Notes: generated from the letters alone by a model not told the origin. Shown: positions 16,227-25,089, numbered from the stretch's first letter. The stretch is 60,015 nt of DNA from Planococcus chinensis (GCF_020071995.1 NZ_JABWTK010000016.1:1-60015), one strand, 5' to 3'. Numbers and translations: made by a program.

Positions 16227-18647
16227 TTACTTGTAAATTTTATAGTCGTCTTGCTCTGATTTTTTGGCCTCATATAAAGCCATGTCGGCGTATTTGATCA
16301 GTTGTTTTTCATTGTCCGTGTGGTCCGGATAAAGGGAAATGCCGATCCCGGCACCAATTTTGATTTCAAAACCATTGAAATTCAATGGCGTTTCAAAGGA
16401 TTTTAAAATCTGTTGTGCCATGTTTTCGGCTTCTTCCTTGGAATCGAGTTCAGGCAGCACCACGCCCATCTCATCTCCGCCTAAGCGCGCCGCTGTATCA
16501 ATCGGGCGGACACAAGCTTGGAGCCGTTTCGCCATTTCCTTGATGACAGCATCTCCTGCATCGTGGCCAAAGCGGTCATTGATTAGTTTGAACTTACGCC
16601 CGTCGAGCATAAGAATTGCCACTTTTTTGCCGGAACGTTTTGCTTGATCGATGGCTTTTTGCAGCTTGTCGTCAAACGTTCTGCGGTTAGGGATACCGGA
16701 TAAATGATCGTAAAAAGCCATTTTCGCGATTTTGTCCTGAAGCCTTTTCCGCTCAGTGATGTCCCGGGCAATGGTAAATAACCGTTTCACTTCTCCGTTT
16801 TCTATGACCGGAGTAGGCGACACTTCCATCCAGATATAATGGCCATCCCGATGCAAATAACGGATTTCAACAGTGGCCGGCTTTCCTCCGTCAATAAGGG
16901 ATGTGATACTTTCCATTAAATCAAATGCATCTTCAGGATGGACATTCATTGTAAAAGGGCTGCCGATATAAACATGATCCGGATAGCCCAGAATTTTTTC
17001 GTTTGCAGGCGATACGTATTCAATCAATCCGGAGAGGTTGATCAAGGTGATGATATCGAATGTGCTTTCTGTAATGATCTTGTATTTCTCTTGGCTTTTC
17101 TGCAGTTCCTTTTCGGCTTTTTTAAGTTCCGTCACATTTTTATAAATGATAGTGGCTCCAATGATTTCTTTTGCCGCATTTCGCACCGGGGTATAAGAAG
17201 AGATGATATTGAGCGGTTGTCCGGATTTTGTCATGCGGATGGTGTCATGAGAGTTTACCGTTTCGCCATTCAGAATTCTTTCGACAATCTCGAATTGGTC
17301 TTTGACCATGTGCGGCGGAATAATGGTGCCTTTGCCCGAAATCATTTCTTCTTCCGTAAAACCGAATATTTCTTCAAACGCCGGATTCACTTTCAGGATG
17401 TCGCCTTTTGTATCGATATAAAAAATAGGATCTGTGGAGTTTTTCCAGAACACTTCAAGCTCTTCTTTCGTTTCTGTCAAGGCTTTTTGGGCACGGTTCA
17501 TCTCCGTCACATCGGTGACGATGCCGTGTAATCCAACCAATTGCTCATCGACTATGATCGGGATGTTCATCGCTTGAAGGTCGATCAGCTGGCCGTTTTT
17601 ATGGCGGAAAGCCATTTCGAAACGCTCCGGCTGCTTGCCATTGATCGTTTTGTAAAAATGGTGTTTTGTTTTTTCCATTTCATCCTGCAAAAGAATGGAT
17701 TTAAAGGATTGCACCAGCAGTTCTTCCATACGATAGCCTGTAATTTGTTCTGCCCCCGTATTTCCGCTTTCCAGGTTGCCGTTTCGATCAAATGTAAAAA
17801 TGCCGTGAGGGTGGTTATCGAACAGGGACTTGTACCGTTGTTCGCTTTCTCTCAAGAGCCGTTCTGTTTCTTTCTGTTCGGTGATGTCTTTTGCCATGGC
17901 ATATACTCCGATTACGTTTCCATCAATTACGATTGGAATGGTGTTCACGTAAAACTGCAGCCACTGTTCCGTTTTCGTATAGACAGTTGTTTCAAATTCA
18001 ACAGAAGTGCCTTCAAGCGCTTTGTCAAAATGAAATAACGTATTTTCCAGGCAAGATTCGTGCACCAAACCGACAATGGATTTGCCGAGCAGTTCTTCTT
18101 CGCTGAAACCGATAGCCTCGGTCACCATCTGATTGCTGCGGATGAAAATTTTATTGTGGTCAAATTCAAATACCGCATTTGCATTGTTTTCGATAAGCGA
18201 ATTCAATCTTTTCCGTTCAATTTCAATTTCTTTCCGCGTTTTTTGCAGCGCCCGTTCTTTTAGTTCCCGTTCTGTGGCATCTCTGATGACAGCGAGTATG
18301 TAACGGCATTCCCCATTTTCGGCAACAGTCGGATTGAGCACGGTCTCGCCGATAAACTCACCGTGTTCCGTCTCAATGCCGTCCATAAATTCTATCGATT
18401 TCTTTGAGGATTGGGCTTTCTGATGGAAGTGAATGACAGTTCTGCTGTGTTCCGGCGACAGCACATCTTCAATGCGTTTGCCAATAAGATCCTGTGTTGG
18501 CATAAGTGCCAAAGCAGATGGATTTACATAGGCATAACGGAAGGAATCAGCGTCTTTCTCCATTAAAAAAACTGGATCTTTGATCAAGTCAAAAAGAGCG
18601 GTAGAAGCCAAAATATCCTGGCCTTTTTCTTCTGAAAAGTACTTCAT
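16227..18647 (-). CDS. Multi-PAS diguanylate cyclase (PAS x5 - GGDEF)
   Basis: The start at 18647 (MKYFSEEKGQDIL) has ribosome binding site GGAGGGAG; the frame opens further upstream without support. The 806-residue soluble protein has about five PAS/PAC units (e.g. FEFDHNKIFIRSNQMV, IFTFDRNGNLESGN, IFYIDTKGDILKVNP, LINLSGLIEYVSPANEKILG) ending with RDITERK-type linkers. A GGDEF domain makes up the last 170 residues. The active-site motif is GGDEM (723-727) instead of GGDEF. The inhibitory I-site RPID is present five residues upstream. The metal-binding Asp is kept (LMLDGRKFKLIND), but the second Asp of the usual DxD is Arg. It should make cyclic di-GMP in response to an internal signal; no EAL domain is present. 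Confidence 0.88.
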   Translation of the reverse strand: MKYFSEEKGQDILASTALFDLIKDPVFLMEKDADSFRYAYVNPSALALMPTQDLIGKRIEDVLSPEHSRTVIHFHQKAQSSKKSIEFMDGIETEHGEFIGETVLNPTVAENGECRYILAVIRDATERELKERALQKTRKEIEIERKRLNSLIENNANAVFEFDHNKIFIRSNQMVTEAIGFSEEELLGKSIVGLVHESCLENTLFHFDKALEGTSVEFETTVYTKTEQWLQFYVNTIPIVIDGNVIGVYAMAKDITEQKETERLLRESEQRYKSLFDNHPHGIFTFDRNGNLESGNTGAEQITGYRMEELLVQSFKSILLQDEMEKTKHHFYKTINGKQPERFEMAFRHKNGQLIDLQAMNIPIIVDEQLVGLHGIVTDVTEMNRAQKALTETKEELEVFWKNSTDPIFYIDTKGDILKVNPAFEEIFGFTEEEMISGKGTIIPPHMVKDQFEIVERILNGETVNSHDTIRMTKSGQPLNIISSYTPVRNAAKEIIGATIIYKNVTELKKAEKELQKSQEKYKIITESTFDIITLINLSGLIEYVSPANEKILGYPDHVYIGSPFTMNVHPEDAFDLMESITSLIDGGKPATVEIRYLHRDGHYIWMEVSPTPVIENGEVKRLFTIARDITERKRLQDKIAKMAFYDHLSGIPNRRTFDDKLQKAIDQAKRSGKKVAILMLDGRKFKLINDRFGHDAGDAVIKEMAKRLQACVRPIDTAARLGGDEMGVVLPELDSKEEAENMAQQILKSFETPLNFNGFEIKIGAGIGISLYPDHTDNEKQLIKYADMALYEAKKSEQDDYKIYK

Positions 18648-18935
18648 AACTAAAGATCTCCCTCCGGTAATTAAAGCGTTGCGGTTCAAATGGAATAAAC
18701 ATATCAATAGGCTGTTGATTAACAGACCTCGGATGCTCGAAAAAATTTTTCAGTTAATTATAAAAGGCATATATTCCCATGTCTCTTTAGTTTATCCGAT
18801 TGGCCTTGAGGAAGATAGTAAGTTATGAAATATATTTTGAGAATTTGATTAAGTTTAAAATCATACTGCAAGATTTGGAGTACATGGATGCAGAGAAATG
18901 AGCAGAGTGGAAGATGAAGTCATTTGGAGAATGGG

Positions 18936-18980
18936 AAAGGCAGGCCAAGCGGGGGGGGGGGGAACCGCTTGGCTTGCCTT
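18936..18980. terminator. Hairpin with a 12-G loop tract
   Basis: AGGCAGGCCAAGCGG pairs with CCGCTTGGCTTGCCT, flanking an uninterrupted run of 12 G (18951-18962). The plus-strand side ends in a T run. It lies downstream of the 19016 gene (minus strand) and probably ends that transcript. The remaining interval 18648-18935 holds only the promoter region of the cyclase gene; no gene was seen. Confidence 0.6.
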
Positions 18981-19015
18981 TTTAACTGTTTTTGAGAGAT
19001 TTTGATCAACGTTTT

Positions 19016-19597
19016 CTATTTTGGCGACAATTCGTTTTCAACCACCCATTTGTGATTGGTGACAGGGTCCCCGCCTGTTGTGGGCGTGAAATTGATCATA
19101 TAGACTGTTGTTTCTTCAGCTGAATCGATGGTGGCAGCTGCCCCGTTCATTCCTTCCATATGATCCGCTGCAAGTGTCGCTTCATCACCGGCTTGTAAGG
19201 GTTCATCTCCGGGCTGTTCAAGTTCTTCGTGAATCACCCATTTATGGTTTTTCACCGGTTCGCCTCCAGTTTCCGGGGTATAGGAAACCACATAAGCGAT
19301 GGTGTCAAAGGCACCGACAATTTCCGCTTCCGCACCTTCCATTCCTTCCATATGCCCGGTTTCAATTATTGCCTTGCTGCCCACCTCAAAAGCCGGATTT
19401 TCGGCTTTCTTCAAATCTGCCGGCACTTCTCCGGAACCCGAATGGTCCATATTCATATGGCCGGATTCCTCATTCATGTGTTCTTCCGGTGCGTTGTCCA
19501 TCGGCATTTCACTTGTTTCGCTGTTTGTGCTGCAGGCGCTTAGGGCGATAACTGCAAAAATCGGCAGGATTCCGGTCTTCCATTTGTTTTTCGGCAT
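19016..19597 (-). CDS. DUF1541 lipoprotein, YdhK-like
   Basis: The 193-residue protein has a lipoprotein signal (LSAC, Cys22), then a Met/His-rich linker (HMNEESGHMNMDHSGSG). Two DUF1541 repeats follow, each running from HMEGM...GA to TGG(E/D)PV.NHKWV. Bacillus subtilis YdhK has the same layout. The Met/His segment is of the type that binds copper or silver at the outer membrane face. It is divergent from the F510_1955-type lipoprotein gene, with which it shares a 208-bp control region. Confidence 0.88.
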   Translation of the reverse strand: MPKNKWKTGILPIFAVIALSACSTNSETSEMPMDNAPEEHMNEESGHMNMDHSGSGEVPADLKKAENPAFEVGSKAIIETGHMEGMEGAEAEIVGAFDTIAYVVSYTPETGGEPVKNHKWVIHEELEQPGDEPLQAGDEATLAADHMEGMNGAAATIDSAEETTVYMINFTPTTGGDPVTNHKWVVENELSPK

Positions 19598-19805
19598 GGT
19601 GATTCCTTCTTTCTGTGAAGTTATAAAAGGACTTTACCCGGCAACTATGCAATTTGTGTGCAGGAACCATGACATTTTGATGTTGCTTTTTAGTGGATTG
19701 GAGACAAATGAACTTGCTTAGGAAGAAACTGCACAAAAACTCAAGAATTCTATTGTAAACTGGTAACGGGAAAATGCTCAAAAATGAATTTGGAGGAATA
19801 CTGTC

Positions 19806-20714
19806 ATGACGAAAAAGATAAAAGTTTTCACACTGGGAGTGGCGGCGCTTTTGCTGGCCGCATGCAGCGGGGAAGCGGCGGACTCTTATGAAGTGCCGTT
19901 TGAAGGGGGCATGAGCCACGTGCACGGACTGGGCTATGCAGGGGATGAAAATGCTTTGTATTTCGCTTCGCATCATGGGCTGAAAATCTACCGGGATAGC
20001 GAGTGGTTTGGAACGCCGGATAATTTACACGATTATATGGGGTTCAATGCAACCGATGAAGGCTTTTATACATCCGGACATCCGGGCGCTGACTCGGACT
20101 TGCCGAATCCCCTGGGGATTCAGCGCAGTGAAGACGGCGGGAAAACCATTGAAGAAATCGATTTTCAAGGAGAAACGGATTTTCATGCGATGGCCGCAGG
20201 ATACAACAGCCATGACCTCTTTTTGATTAACCCAGCAAAGAATTCCAAATTGGAAGCCGGCGTTTACAAAAGCGGCGATCAAGGGAAAACGTGGCAGCCT
20301 GTGAAGGCCGAGGGGCTTGTAGGAGACACAGCATCTTTAGCGCTTCATCCGACCGATTCGAATTACGTGGCAGCGGCCACTTCAGCGGGAGTTTTTCTTT
20401 CAAAAGACGCCGGGGCTACATTCCGGGATTTGACGCCAGATGGTGAAAGAGGCACAGCAGTGCATTTCACAAAAGAGGGCCTGATTTACGGAAGCTTTGG
20501 GACAGCTGCGGTTTTAATGCAGTATACTATGGAAAATGAGGCGCAGGAACAAATGGATATACCGAAACTGCCGGATGACGCCATTGCCTATATTGCGCAA
20601 AATCCGGCTGATGGGCAGGAACTGGCTTTTTATACATTGCGCGGCCACGCTTATTTGTCAGAAGACGGCACGCAAAACTGGAAGCAGTTGCTGGATGCTG
20701 GGAAAACCGAATAG
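19806..20714 (+). CDS. F510_1955-type BNR/sortilin-like lipoprotein
   Basis: The 302-residue lipoprotein (lipobox LLAAC, Cys20) carries a beta-propeller of BNR/sortilin type: EGGMSHVHGLGYAG opening, then SEDGGKT, SGDQGKTW and SKDAGATF Asp-box repeats. The family is annotated as F510_1955 glycosyl-hydrolase-like, but no hydrolytic activity is established. HVHGL, MSH and SHHG near the N-terminus could bind metal. The position between a DUF1541 lipoprotein and a two-component system suggests an extracytoplasmic role in the same stress response. Good ribosome binding site TTGGAGGAA. Confidence 0.82.
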   Translation: MTKKIKVFTLGVAALLLAACSGEAADSYEVPFEGGMSHVHGLGYAGDENALYFASHHGLKIYRDSEWFGTPDNLHDYMGFNATDEGFYTSGHPGADSDLPNPLGIQRSEDGGKTIEEIDFQGETDFHAMAAGYNSHDLFLINPAKNSKLEAGVYKSGDQGKTWQPVKAEGLVGDTASLALHPTDSNYVAAATSAGVFLSKDAGATFRDLTPDGERGTAVHFTKEGLIYGSFGTAAVLMQYTMENEAQEQMDIPKLPDDAIAYIAQNPADGQELAFYTLRGHAYLSEDGTQNWKQLLDAGKTE

Positions 20715-20794
20715 AAACTTGAAATCATATGATTTGAAACGGATGGTTTTTGTGAAATGCCGAATCCGTTTGTTGAGTCTGAAAGAAGGGTGCT

Positions 20795-22204
20795 ATGTTT
20801 AACAAACTTGCATTGAAAATCGGAGCGCTGTTTTTCATTTTTATCCTGATTGTGGAATCGTTGTTGTTTTTGATTTTGTATGTGACGTTTGTCGATGAAC
20901 GCGTGGATGAGGTCATGGCGAACCTTTTGTCCCGGGGCAATACCCACAGCGAAGTTCTGGAAGACAGCTTTACGGCTGCGACGTTGAGCCATGTCGCCAT
21001 GATGGAATCAGCTTCTGATTTTATAGTCATCATCACGGATGCCGCTGGCAATGAATTGGCCCACTCCGATTCCATTGAACCTGAAATGGAAGATGTGCTG
21101 CAGCATACGGATTTTGGCCAGGTGCCGGAACAAGGGGAAATTCTGGTGGATGAGTGGGACGAAAAACGCTTTATCGCGACCGATAGCCCTATTACCATTG
21201 CCGGAGAACATCAGGGACATGTGTTCATGTTTGCTGAAACGGCGTTGATCAAGCAAATCGTCAATCACCTCCGCAATCAGTTTGTGCTGGTGGGCATCAT
21301 TGCTGCAGGCCTTACGGTTGTCACCATCTTTGTACTGTCGCGCCTGATTACGCTGCCGCTGATCCGGATGAAGGAAGCAACGGAACAATTGAGCAAAGGA
21401 AATAATCAAGTTCAATTGAATTTGGACCGGAACGATGAACTGGGTGAATTGGCCAACGCCATCACGAGGCTGTCTAACGATTTGGATCGTCTGAAGCGGG
21501 AGCGCAATGAGTTTTTGGCCAGCATTTCCCATGAGCTGCGCACTCCGCTGACTTATATAAAGGGCTATGCAGATATTGCCGGCAGGGCGGGTGCTTCTGA
21601 AGATGAAAAAAGGGAGTACATTTCCATTATCCGCGAGGAAACCGCCCATTTGACGGAATTAATCCGGCAATTGTTTGAACTCGCACAACTGGACCACAAT
21701 CAGTTTCCAATTCAAAAAAAGGCGGTCTCCGTGAACGCGTTGTTTGAATCAGTCGCCGCCTTGGTCCGGCCGGCATTCGAAGACAAGAATATCACCTTGA
21801 AGGTTCATTGCCAGCCGGACGTGACGGCGTTCATTGACCGTGAACGCTTTCAGCAGGTGCTGCTGAACATTCTCGACAATGCCCGCAAATATTCGGACAA
21901 AGGCAGCCATGTAACGCTGCTGGGAAGGTTGGAAAAAGATACCGTACTGATAATCGTCAGCGATGAAGGGAATGGCATTCCGGAAGAAGAGCTTCCCTTG
22001 GTTTTTGACCGGCTGTACCGGGTCGATAAATCCCGGTCGCGCCAGTATGGCGGCAGCGGATTAGGACTCGCCATTGCAAAGGAAATCGTCGAATCGCACG
22101 GCGGGCGAATCGCCATTCAAAGCGACTACGGGAAAGGGACGACCGTCCGGATTGTATTGGAAAGGGGGGAGCCAGTTGCAGAAGGTTTTGTTGGTGGACG
22201 ATGA
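20795..22204 (+). CDS. Sensor histidine kinase with HAMP domain
   Basis: This 469-residue protein has two membrane helices (about residues 8-30 and 165-188) flanking a sensor domain of about 135 residues. HAMP follows (LPLIRMKEATEQLSKGN), then HisKA with SHELRTPLTYIKGY (His246), N-box NILDNARKYS, G1 DEGNGI and G2 GGSGLGLAIAKEIV. The domain order matches the BaeS/CssS-like class. The response regulator gene begins inside its last 29 bases. Context suggests it senses a metal or envelope signal and controls the lipoprotein genes beside it. Confidence 0.92.
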   Translation: MFNKLALKIGALFFIFILIVESLLFLILYVTFVDERVDEVMANLLSRGNTHSEVLEDSFTAATLSHVAMMESASDFIVIITDAAGNELAHSDSIEPEMEDVLQHTDFGQVPEQGEILVDEWDEKRFIATDSPITIAGEHQGHVFMFAETALIKQIVNHLRNQFVLVGIIAAGLTVVTIFVLSRLITLPLIRMKEATEQLSKGNNQVQLNLDRNDELGELANAITRLSNDLDRLKRERNEFLASISHELRTPLTYIKGYADIAGRAGASEDEKREYISIIREETAHLTELIRQLFELAQLDHNQFPIQKKAVSVNALFESVAALVRPAFEDKNITLKVHCQPDVTAFIDRERFQQVLLNILDNARKYSDKGSHVTLLGRLEKDTVLIIVSDEGNGIPEEELPLVFDRLYRVDKSRSRQYGGSGLGLAIAKEIVESHGGRIAIQSDYGKGTTVRIVLERGEPVAEGFVGGR

Positions 22205-22856
22205 ACAGCGGATGCTGGATTTAGTGGCGCTTTATTTAAAGCCTCACCATTATGTTTGCACGAAAGCAGTGGGGGCCTTTGAAGCCCTGAATTATTTGGA
22301 AAAAGAAAGCTACGATTTGGTGCTCCTGGATGTCATGATGCCGGAAATGGATGGCTGGGAGCTGTGCCGGGAAATCCGCAAGCTTTCGGATGTGCCGATC
22401 ATTATGCTGACGGCACGGGAACAAAAAGAGGACATCGTTAAGGGATTAAATCTTGGCGCGGATGATTATGTGACCAAGCCTTTTAACGAAGAGGAATTGC
22501 TGGCCAGGATGGCGGCTTTGCTGCGCAGAAGAGTGTCTAAAAACAGCATCGAAGTCGATGGCCTGCTATGGGACGAGGACCGGTTTGAACTGAGCTTTAA
22601 TGGACAATCTATCAGGCTGACGCCGAAAGAGTTCCTGATGCTCGGCCAGCTATTGAAAAACCCCGATAAAGTCTTCAGCAGGGAACAATTGATCCAGCTG
22701 GTCTGGGGATTTGATTCGGAGACGGAAGGACGTACCATCGATTCACATGTACGCAATGTCCGGGAAAAAATCCGCCAGGCCGGCTTTCCGATTGATCAGC
22801 ACTTCCTCACGGTTTGGGGAATCGGCTATAAATGGAGCAACGAAGCAATGGATTAG
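22176..22856 (+). CDS. OmpR-family response regulator
   Basis: The start is TTG at 22176, placed 5-7 nt after AAAGGGGGGAG inside the kinase gene; an upstream open frame is not supported. The 226-residue product has receiver residues Asp8-Asp9, phospho-acceptor Asp52 (LLDVMMPEMDG) and TKPF Lys, then a winged helix with LTPKEFLMLGQLLKNPDKVF and a DSHVRNVREKI recognition helix. It forms a two-component pair with the kinase encoded just upstream. Confidence 0.92.
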   Translation: MQKVLLVDDEQRMLDLVALYLKPHHYVCTKAVGAFEALNYLEKESYDLVLLDVMMPEMDGWELCREIRKLSDVPIIMLTAREQKEDIVKGLNLGADDYVTKPFNEEELLARMAALLRRRVSKNSIEVDGLLWDEDRFELSFNGQSIRLTPKEFLMLGQLLKNPDKVFSREQLIQLVWGFDSETEGRTIDSHVRNVREKIRQAGFPIDQHFLTVWGIGYKWSNEAMD

Positions 22857-22867
22857 AGTACCACTAG

Positions 22868-22907
22868 AAAAGGCCCGTTGGAAGAACTTCTTCCAGCGGG
22901 CCTTTTT
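22868..22907. terminator. Bidirectional intrinsic terminator
   Basis: AAAAGGCCCGTTGGAA (22868-22883) and TTCCAGCGGGCCTTTT (22891-22906) form a 16-bp stem with one G-U pair, shared by the response regulator and the convergent Cys-rich gene. Confidence 0.88.
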
Positions 22908-22910
22908 GAA

Positions 22911-23243
22911 TTACGCGATGTTGCGGCAAGCTTCTGCACATTTGCGGCAAGCCTCCGCACAATGTTTGCAATGATCGTGGTGATCTGCGTGCTTCGCGCA
23001 TTCGTCGCCGCATGCATCACAGATTGCAGCACACACTCTTGCCAGTTCCGGCACAAACGGCGAATTTCTCGAAATTGCCTGTTCCAAAAAGGCGCAGATG
23101 TCTGCACATTCCCGGTCCAACCGGATGCACTGAACCATCATCTTCACATCTTCCTCTTGCAGGCAAGCATCAAAACAGTGATTGCACGCTGCAGCGCACT
23201 CGTGCAAAATTTGGATGAGTTCCTGATGTTGATCATGAGCCAT
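22911..23243 (-). CDS. Four-helix bundle copper-binding protein (Csp-like)
   Basis: The 110-residue protein contains 16 cysteines spaced CxxxC along four predicted helices (AAACNHCFDAC, DRECADICAFLE, CAAICDACGDECAKH, HCAEACRKCAEAC), plus a His cluster HADHHDHC. This is the Csp copper-storage family, whose tetramers hold many Cu(I) ions inside the helix bundle. There is no signal peptide, so it is the cytosolic (Csp3-like) type. It is convergent with the two-component system and supports a copper theme for 19016-23243. Ribosome binding site ATGGAGG. Confidence 0.9.
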   Translation of the reverse strand: MAHDQHQELIQILHECAAACNHCFDACLQEEDVKMMVQCIRLDRECADICAFLEQAISRNSPFVPELARVCAAICDACGDECAKHADHHDHCKHCAEACRKCAEACRNIA

Positions 23244-23352
23244 GTTAAAACCTCCATTTTTTTATTTTTCTTTATACTTCTTCCCGTTCACCCTTCCGTT
23301 AAACGGAAAACGCCAAACTCCATCAAAACTGCATATTTGGCGGGACCCTTAA

Positions 23353-23445
23353 ATGGGCTGGTATTATATTTTTGTGATTCTTTATGTATTGGTGGCTGTG
23401 TGGTATGGGGAGTGGTCAATCTGCAAAATGGCGATTTTTTATTAG
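23353..23445 (+). CDS. Possible 30-residue membrane peptide (weak)
   Basis: An ATG at 23353 opens MGWYYIFVILYVLVAVWYGE, one hydrophobic helix, ending at TAG 23443-23445. The ribosome binding site (GCGGGACC) is poor, so this may be chance. It is the only candidate in the 439-bp interval 23244-23682, which otherwise holds the promoter regions of the flanking genes. Confidence 0.2.
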   Translation: MGWYYIFVILYVLVAVWYGEWSICKMAIFY

Positions 23446-23623
23446 GCTGAGTGCAGTGATCGTTTCAATCAATACGAAGCTTTTGAAGGCTTAAAGTGAA
23501 GGGGAAAGAAACGCAAATTGTTTAAAATAAAAATATTTACTTACGTGATTAAAGGTAGGAATCTTTGTAAAAAGCTTCTTTTTTACTTTTATAAATGACT
23601 ATACTTGAAGTGGAATTTTAAAA

Positions 23624-23650
23624 TGAAACTATTCCCGAAAATCTTACGTC
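23624..23650 (+). promoter_or_regulatory. ECF (sigma-M/W type) promoter of the 23683 sigma operon
   Basis: TGAAAC (23624-23629), a 17-nt spacer and CGTC (23647-23650) match the sigma-M/sigma-W class consensus exactly. It lies 32 nt before the sigma gene, so the operon is very likely autoregulated. Confidence 0.75.
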
Positions 23651-23682
23651 TACGAAGTATAAAGTAAAGGGAGGGTGGGGCT

Positions 23683-24237
23683 GTGGCCAGGGACTTAAAC
23701 GAATCTGAAATATGCGATGAGCAGATGGAAAATATTATGGACAGCTGCGGCGAAGAACTGATTCGCCTGGCTTATTTTTACGTTCAAGACTGGCAAGCTG
23801 CTGAGGACATTGTGCAGGAAGCCTTCCTATCTTATTATCAAAAGTCGCATCAGTTTGAAAACCGCTCCTCGCTGAAAACCTACCTTTCCAAAATAACCAT
23901 CAATAAATGCCATGACCATCTAAGAAGTTGGAAAAATAAGCGGGCCTTGTTTACGGATACCATCGAAAACTTGATGTCAGGCGGAAAGTCTCCAGAAGAA
24001 AATGTGGAAGTCCGAGCGGGTCAAGCCAATTTAACAAGAAAAGTATTGGGGCTGCCAATTAAATACCGGGAAGCCATCCTTCTTTACTATTACCAGGAAT
24101 TCACGACGAAAGAAATCAGCCATTTGCTGAACTGCTCGGAGAACACAATCAAAACGAGATTGAGAAGAGCAAAAAAGCTGTTGAAAGACCAAGTCGATGC
24201 AAGCGAATGGGAGGGGTTTCAGGATGAACAAGCTTAA
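23683..24237 (+). CDS. ECF RNA polymerase sigma factor
   Basis: The 184-residue protein starts at GTG after GGGAGGGTG. Region 2 covers about residues 20-85 (EELIRLAYFYVQDWQAAEDI, VQEAFLSYYQKSHQF, KTYLSKITINKCHDHLRSW) and region 4 about 118-172 (LPIKYREAILLYYYQEFTTK, then NCSENTIKTRLRRAKKLL). This is a Bacillales sigma-V/sigma-M-like group IV factor. Its gene overlaps the downstream membrane gene by 14 bp, so the two are translationally coupled, as sigma/anti-sigma pairs are. Confidence 0.92.
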   Translation: MARDLNESEICDEQMENIMDSCGEELIRLAYFYVQDWQAAEDIVQEAFLSYYQKSHQFENRSSLKTYLSKITINKCHDHLRSWKNKRALFTDTIENLMSGGKSPEENVEVRAGQANLTRKVLGLPIKYREAILLYYYQEFTTKEISHLLNCSENTIKTRLRRAKKLLKDQVDASEWEGFQDEQA

Positions 24238-25024
24238 GCGTGACATGGATGCGTTTATCGGAAGCGCTCCCCGGTTCAAGGAGTCCTTGAAACAAAAGAT
24301 CAGATTGGAAATCAAAAATGTTAATCGGGAAGAAGCTTCTGCTAAAAGTAAGAGTTCCATAAAACACGCCGCTATTTTTGCGCTTCTGCTGTCAGCCGCC
24401 GGCCTATTTCTGGTCCTGACTTTGAATGAAAGTGAGCCAGAGCCGCAAAACACAAATCTCGGCCAGCCGGAAACTGCTGTCCTGACTGACCCCGACACGG
24501 AGGCAGAAATTGCTGTTTTTACGGAATACGAGGCGCCGATGGAAATCTTGAATTTTAAGTACGATGCGATGGACCGGGGAAATCATGATTACACTGTTTA
24601 TCCTTTATTGATTGACCCCAAAGTTTATGAGGACAAATCCGTTTCCAGAGGAGATGTGATTGTCTATGAAATAGAAGCATTTGATGGGAAAAAGAAGACT
24701 GTCTCGCGAGTGATCGGACTTCCGGGGGAAACAATCGAAATCAAAGAAGGGCAATTCTATGTCAATGGCCAGCAGCTGGATACTTTTTACGGCAAGGCAC
24801 ATCGAATGGGCATCGGGACTCTTAAAGAATACGATGCCGCCCTGAAAGAACAAGGATCTGAACAGAATGTCGGATCGATGAAAGAAGTCTTTTCACAGAC
24901 AACACCCGCATTCCGACTAGCAGAGGATGAAGTGTTTGTGGCGGGCGATGATTGGTTCAGAGGCAACCAGGAAACGCTTCTGCTTTCTGAAATTGAAGGA
25001 GAAGTAATGGGGTATGTAAAATGA
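24224..25024 (+). CDS. Probable anti-sigma factor with inactive signal-peptidase-I-like outer domain
   Basis: The ATG at 24224 follows GGGAGGGG and overlaps the sigma gene. Residues 1-45 are a basic helical cytoplasmic segment (MNKLKRDMDAFIGSAPRFKE) of the kind that binds ECF sigmas. Residues 48-67 form one membrane helix, and 100-266 an outer domain aligned with S26 signal peptidase I: RGDVIVYE, then VSRVIGLPGETIEIKEGQ, FYVNGQQL and DEVFVAGDDWFRGNQET. The catalytic Ser (DSM in SipS) is Ala115 here (YDAMD) and the catalytic Lys (KRIIGLPG) is Ser161 (SRVIGLPG). It therefore cannot be a working peptidase. A role as ligand-sensing anti-sigma factor is inferred from gene order. Confidence 0.72.
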   Translation: MNKLKRDMDAFIGSAPRFKESLKQKIRLEIKNVNREEASAKSKSSIKHAAIFALLLSAAGLFLVLTLNESEPEPQNTNLGQPETAVLTDPDTEAEIAVFTEYEAPMEILNFKYDAMDRGNHDYTVYPLLIDPKVYEDKSVSRGDVIVYEIEAFDGKKKTVSRVIGLPGETIEIKEGQFYVNGQQLDTFYGKAHRMGIGTLKEYDAALKEQGSEQNVGSMKEVFSQTTPAFRLAEDEVFVAGDDWFRGNQETLLLSEIEGEVMGYVK

Positions 25025-25044
25025 GATAGTGGATTCGAACCGCT

Positions 25045-25089
25045 ATTAAAAAAGGAGGGACTTGGCTGCAAGTTCCTCCTTTTTTAATA
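25045..25089 (+). terminator. Intrinsic terminator of the ECF operon
   Basis: ATTAAAAAAGGAGGGACT (25045-25062) pairs with AGTTCCTCCTTTTTTAAT (25071-25088) with one G-U pair; strong T run. Confidence 0.85.

Noticed and set aside
16938..18038. Long plus-strand frames opposite the PAS-GGDEF gene
   Set aside because: They mirror the coding strand, are rich in Phe/Cys/His without pattern, and lack ribosome binding sites.
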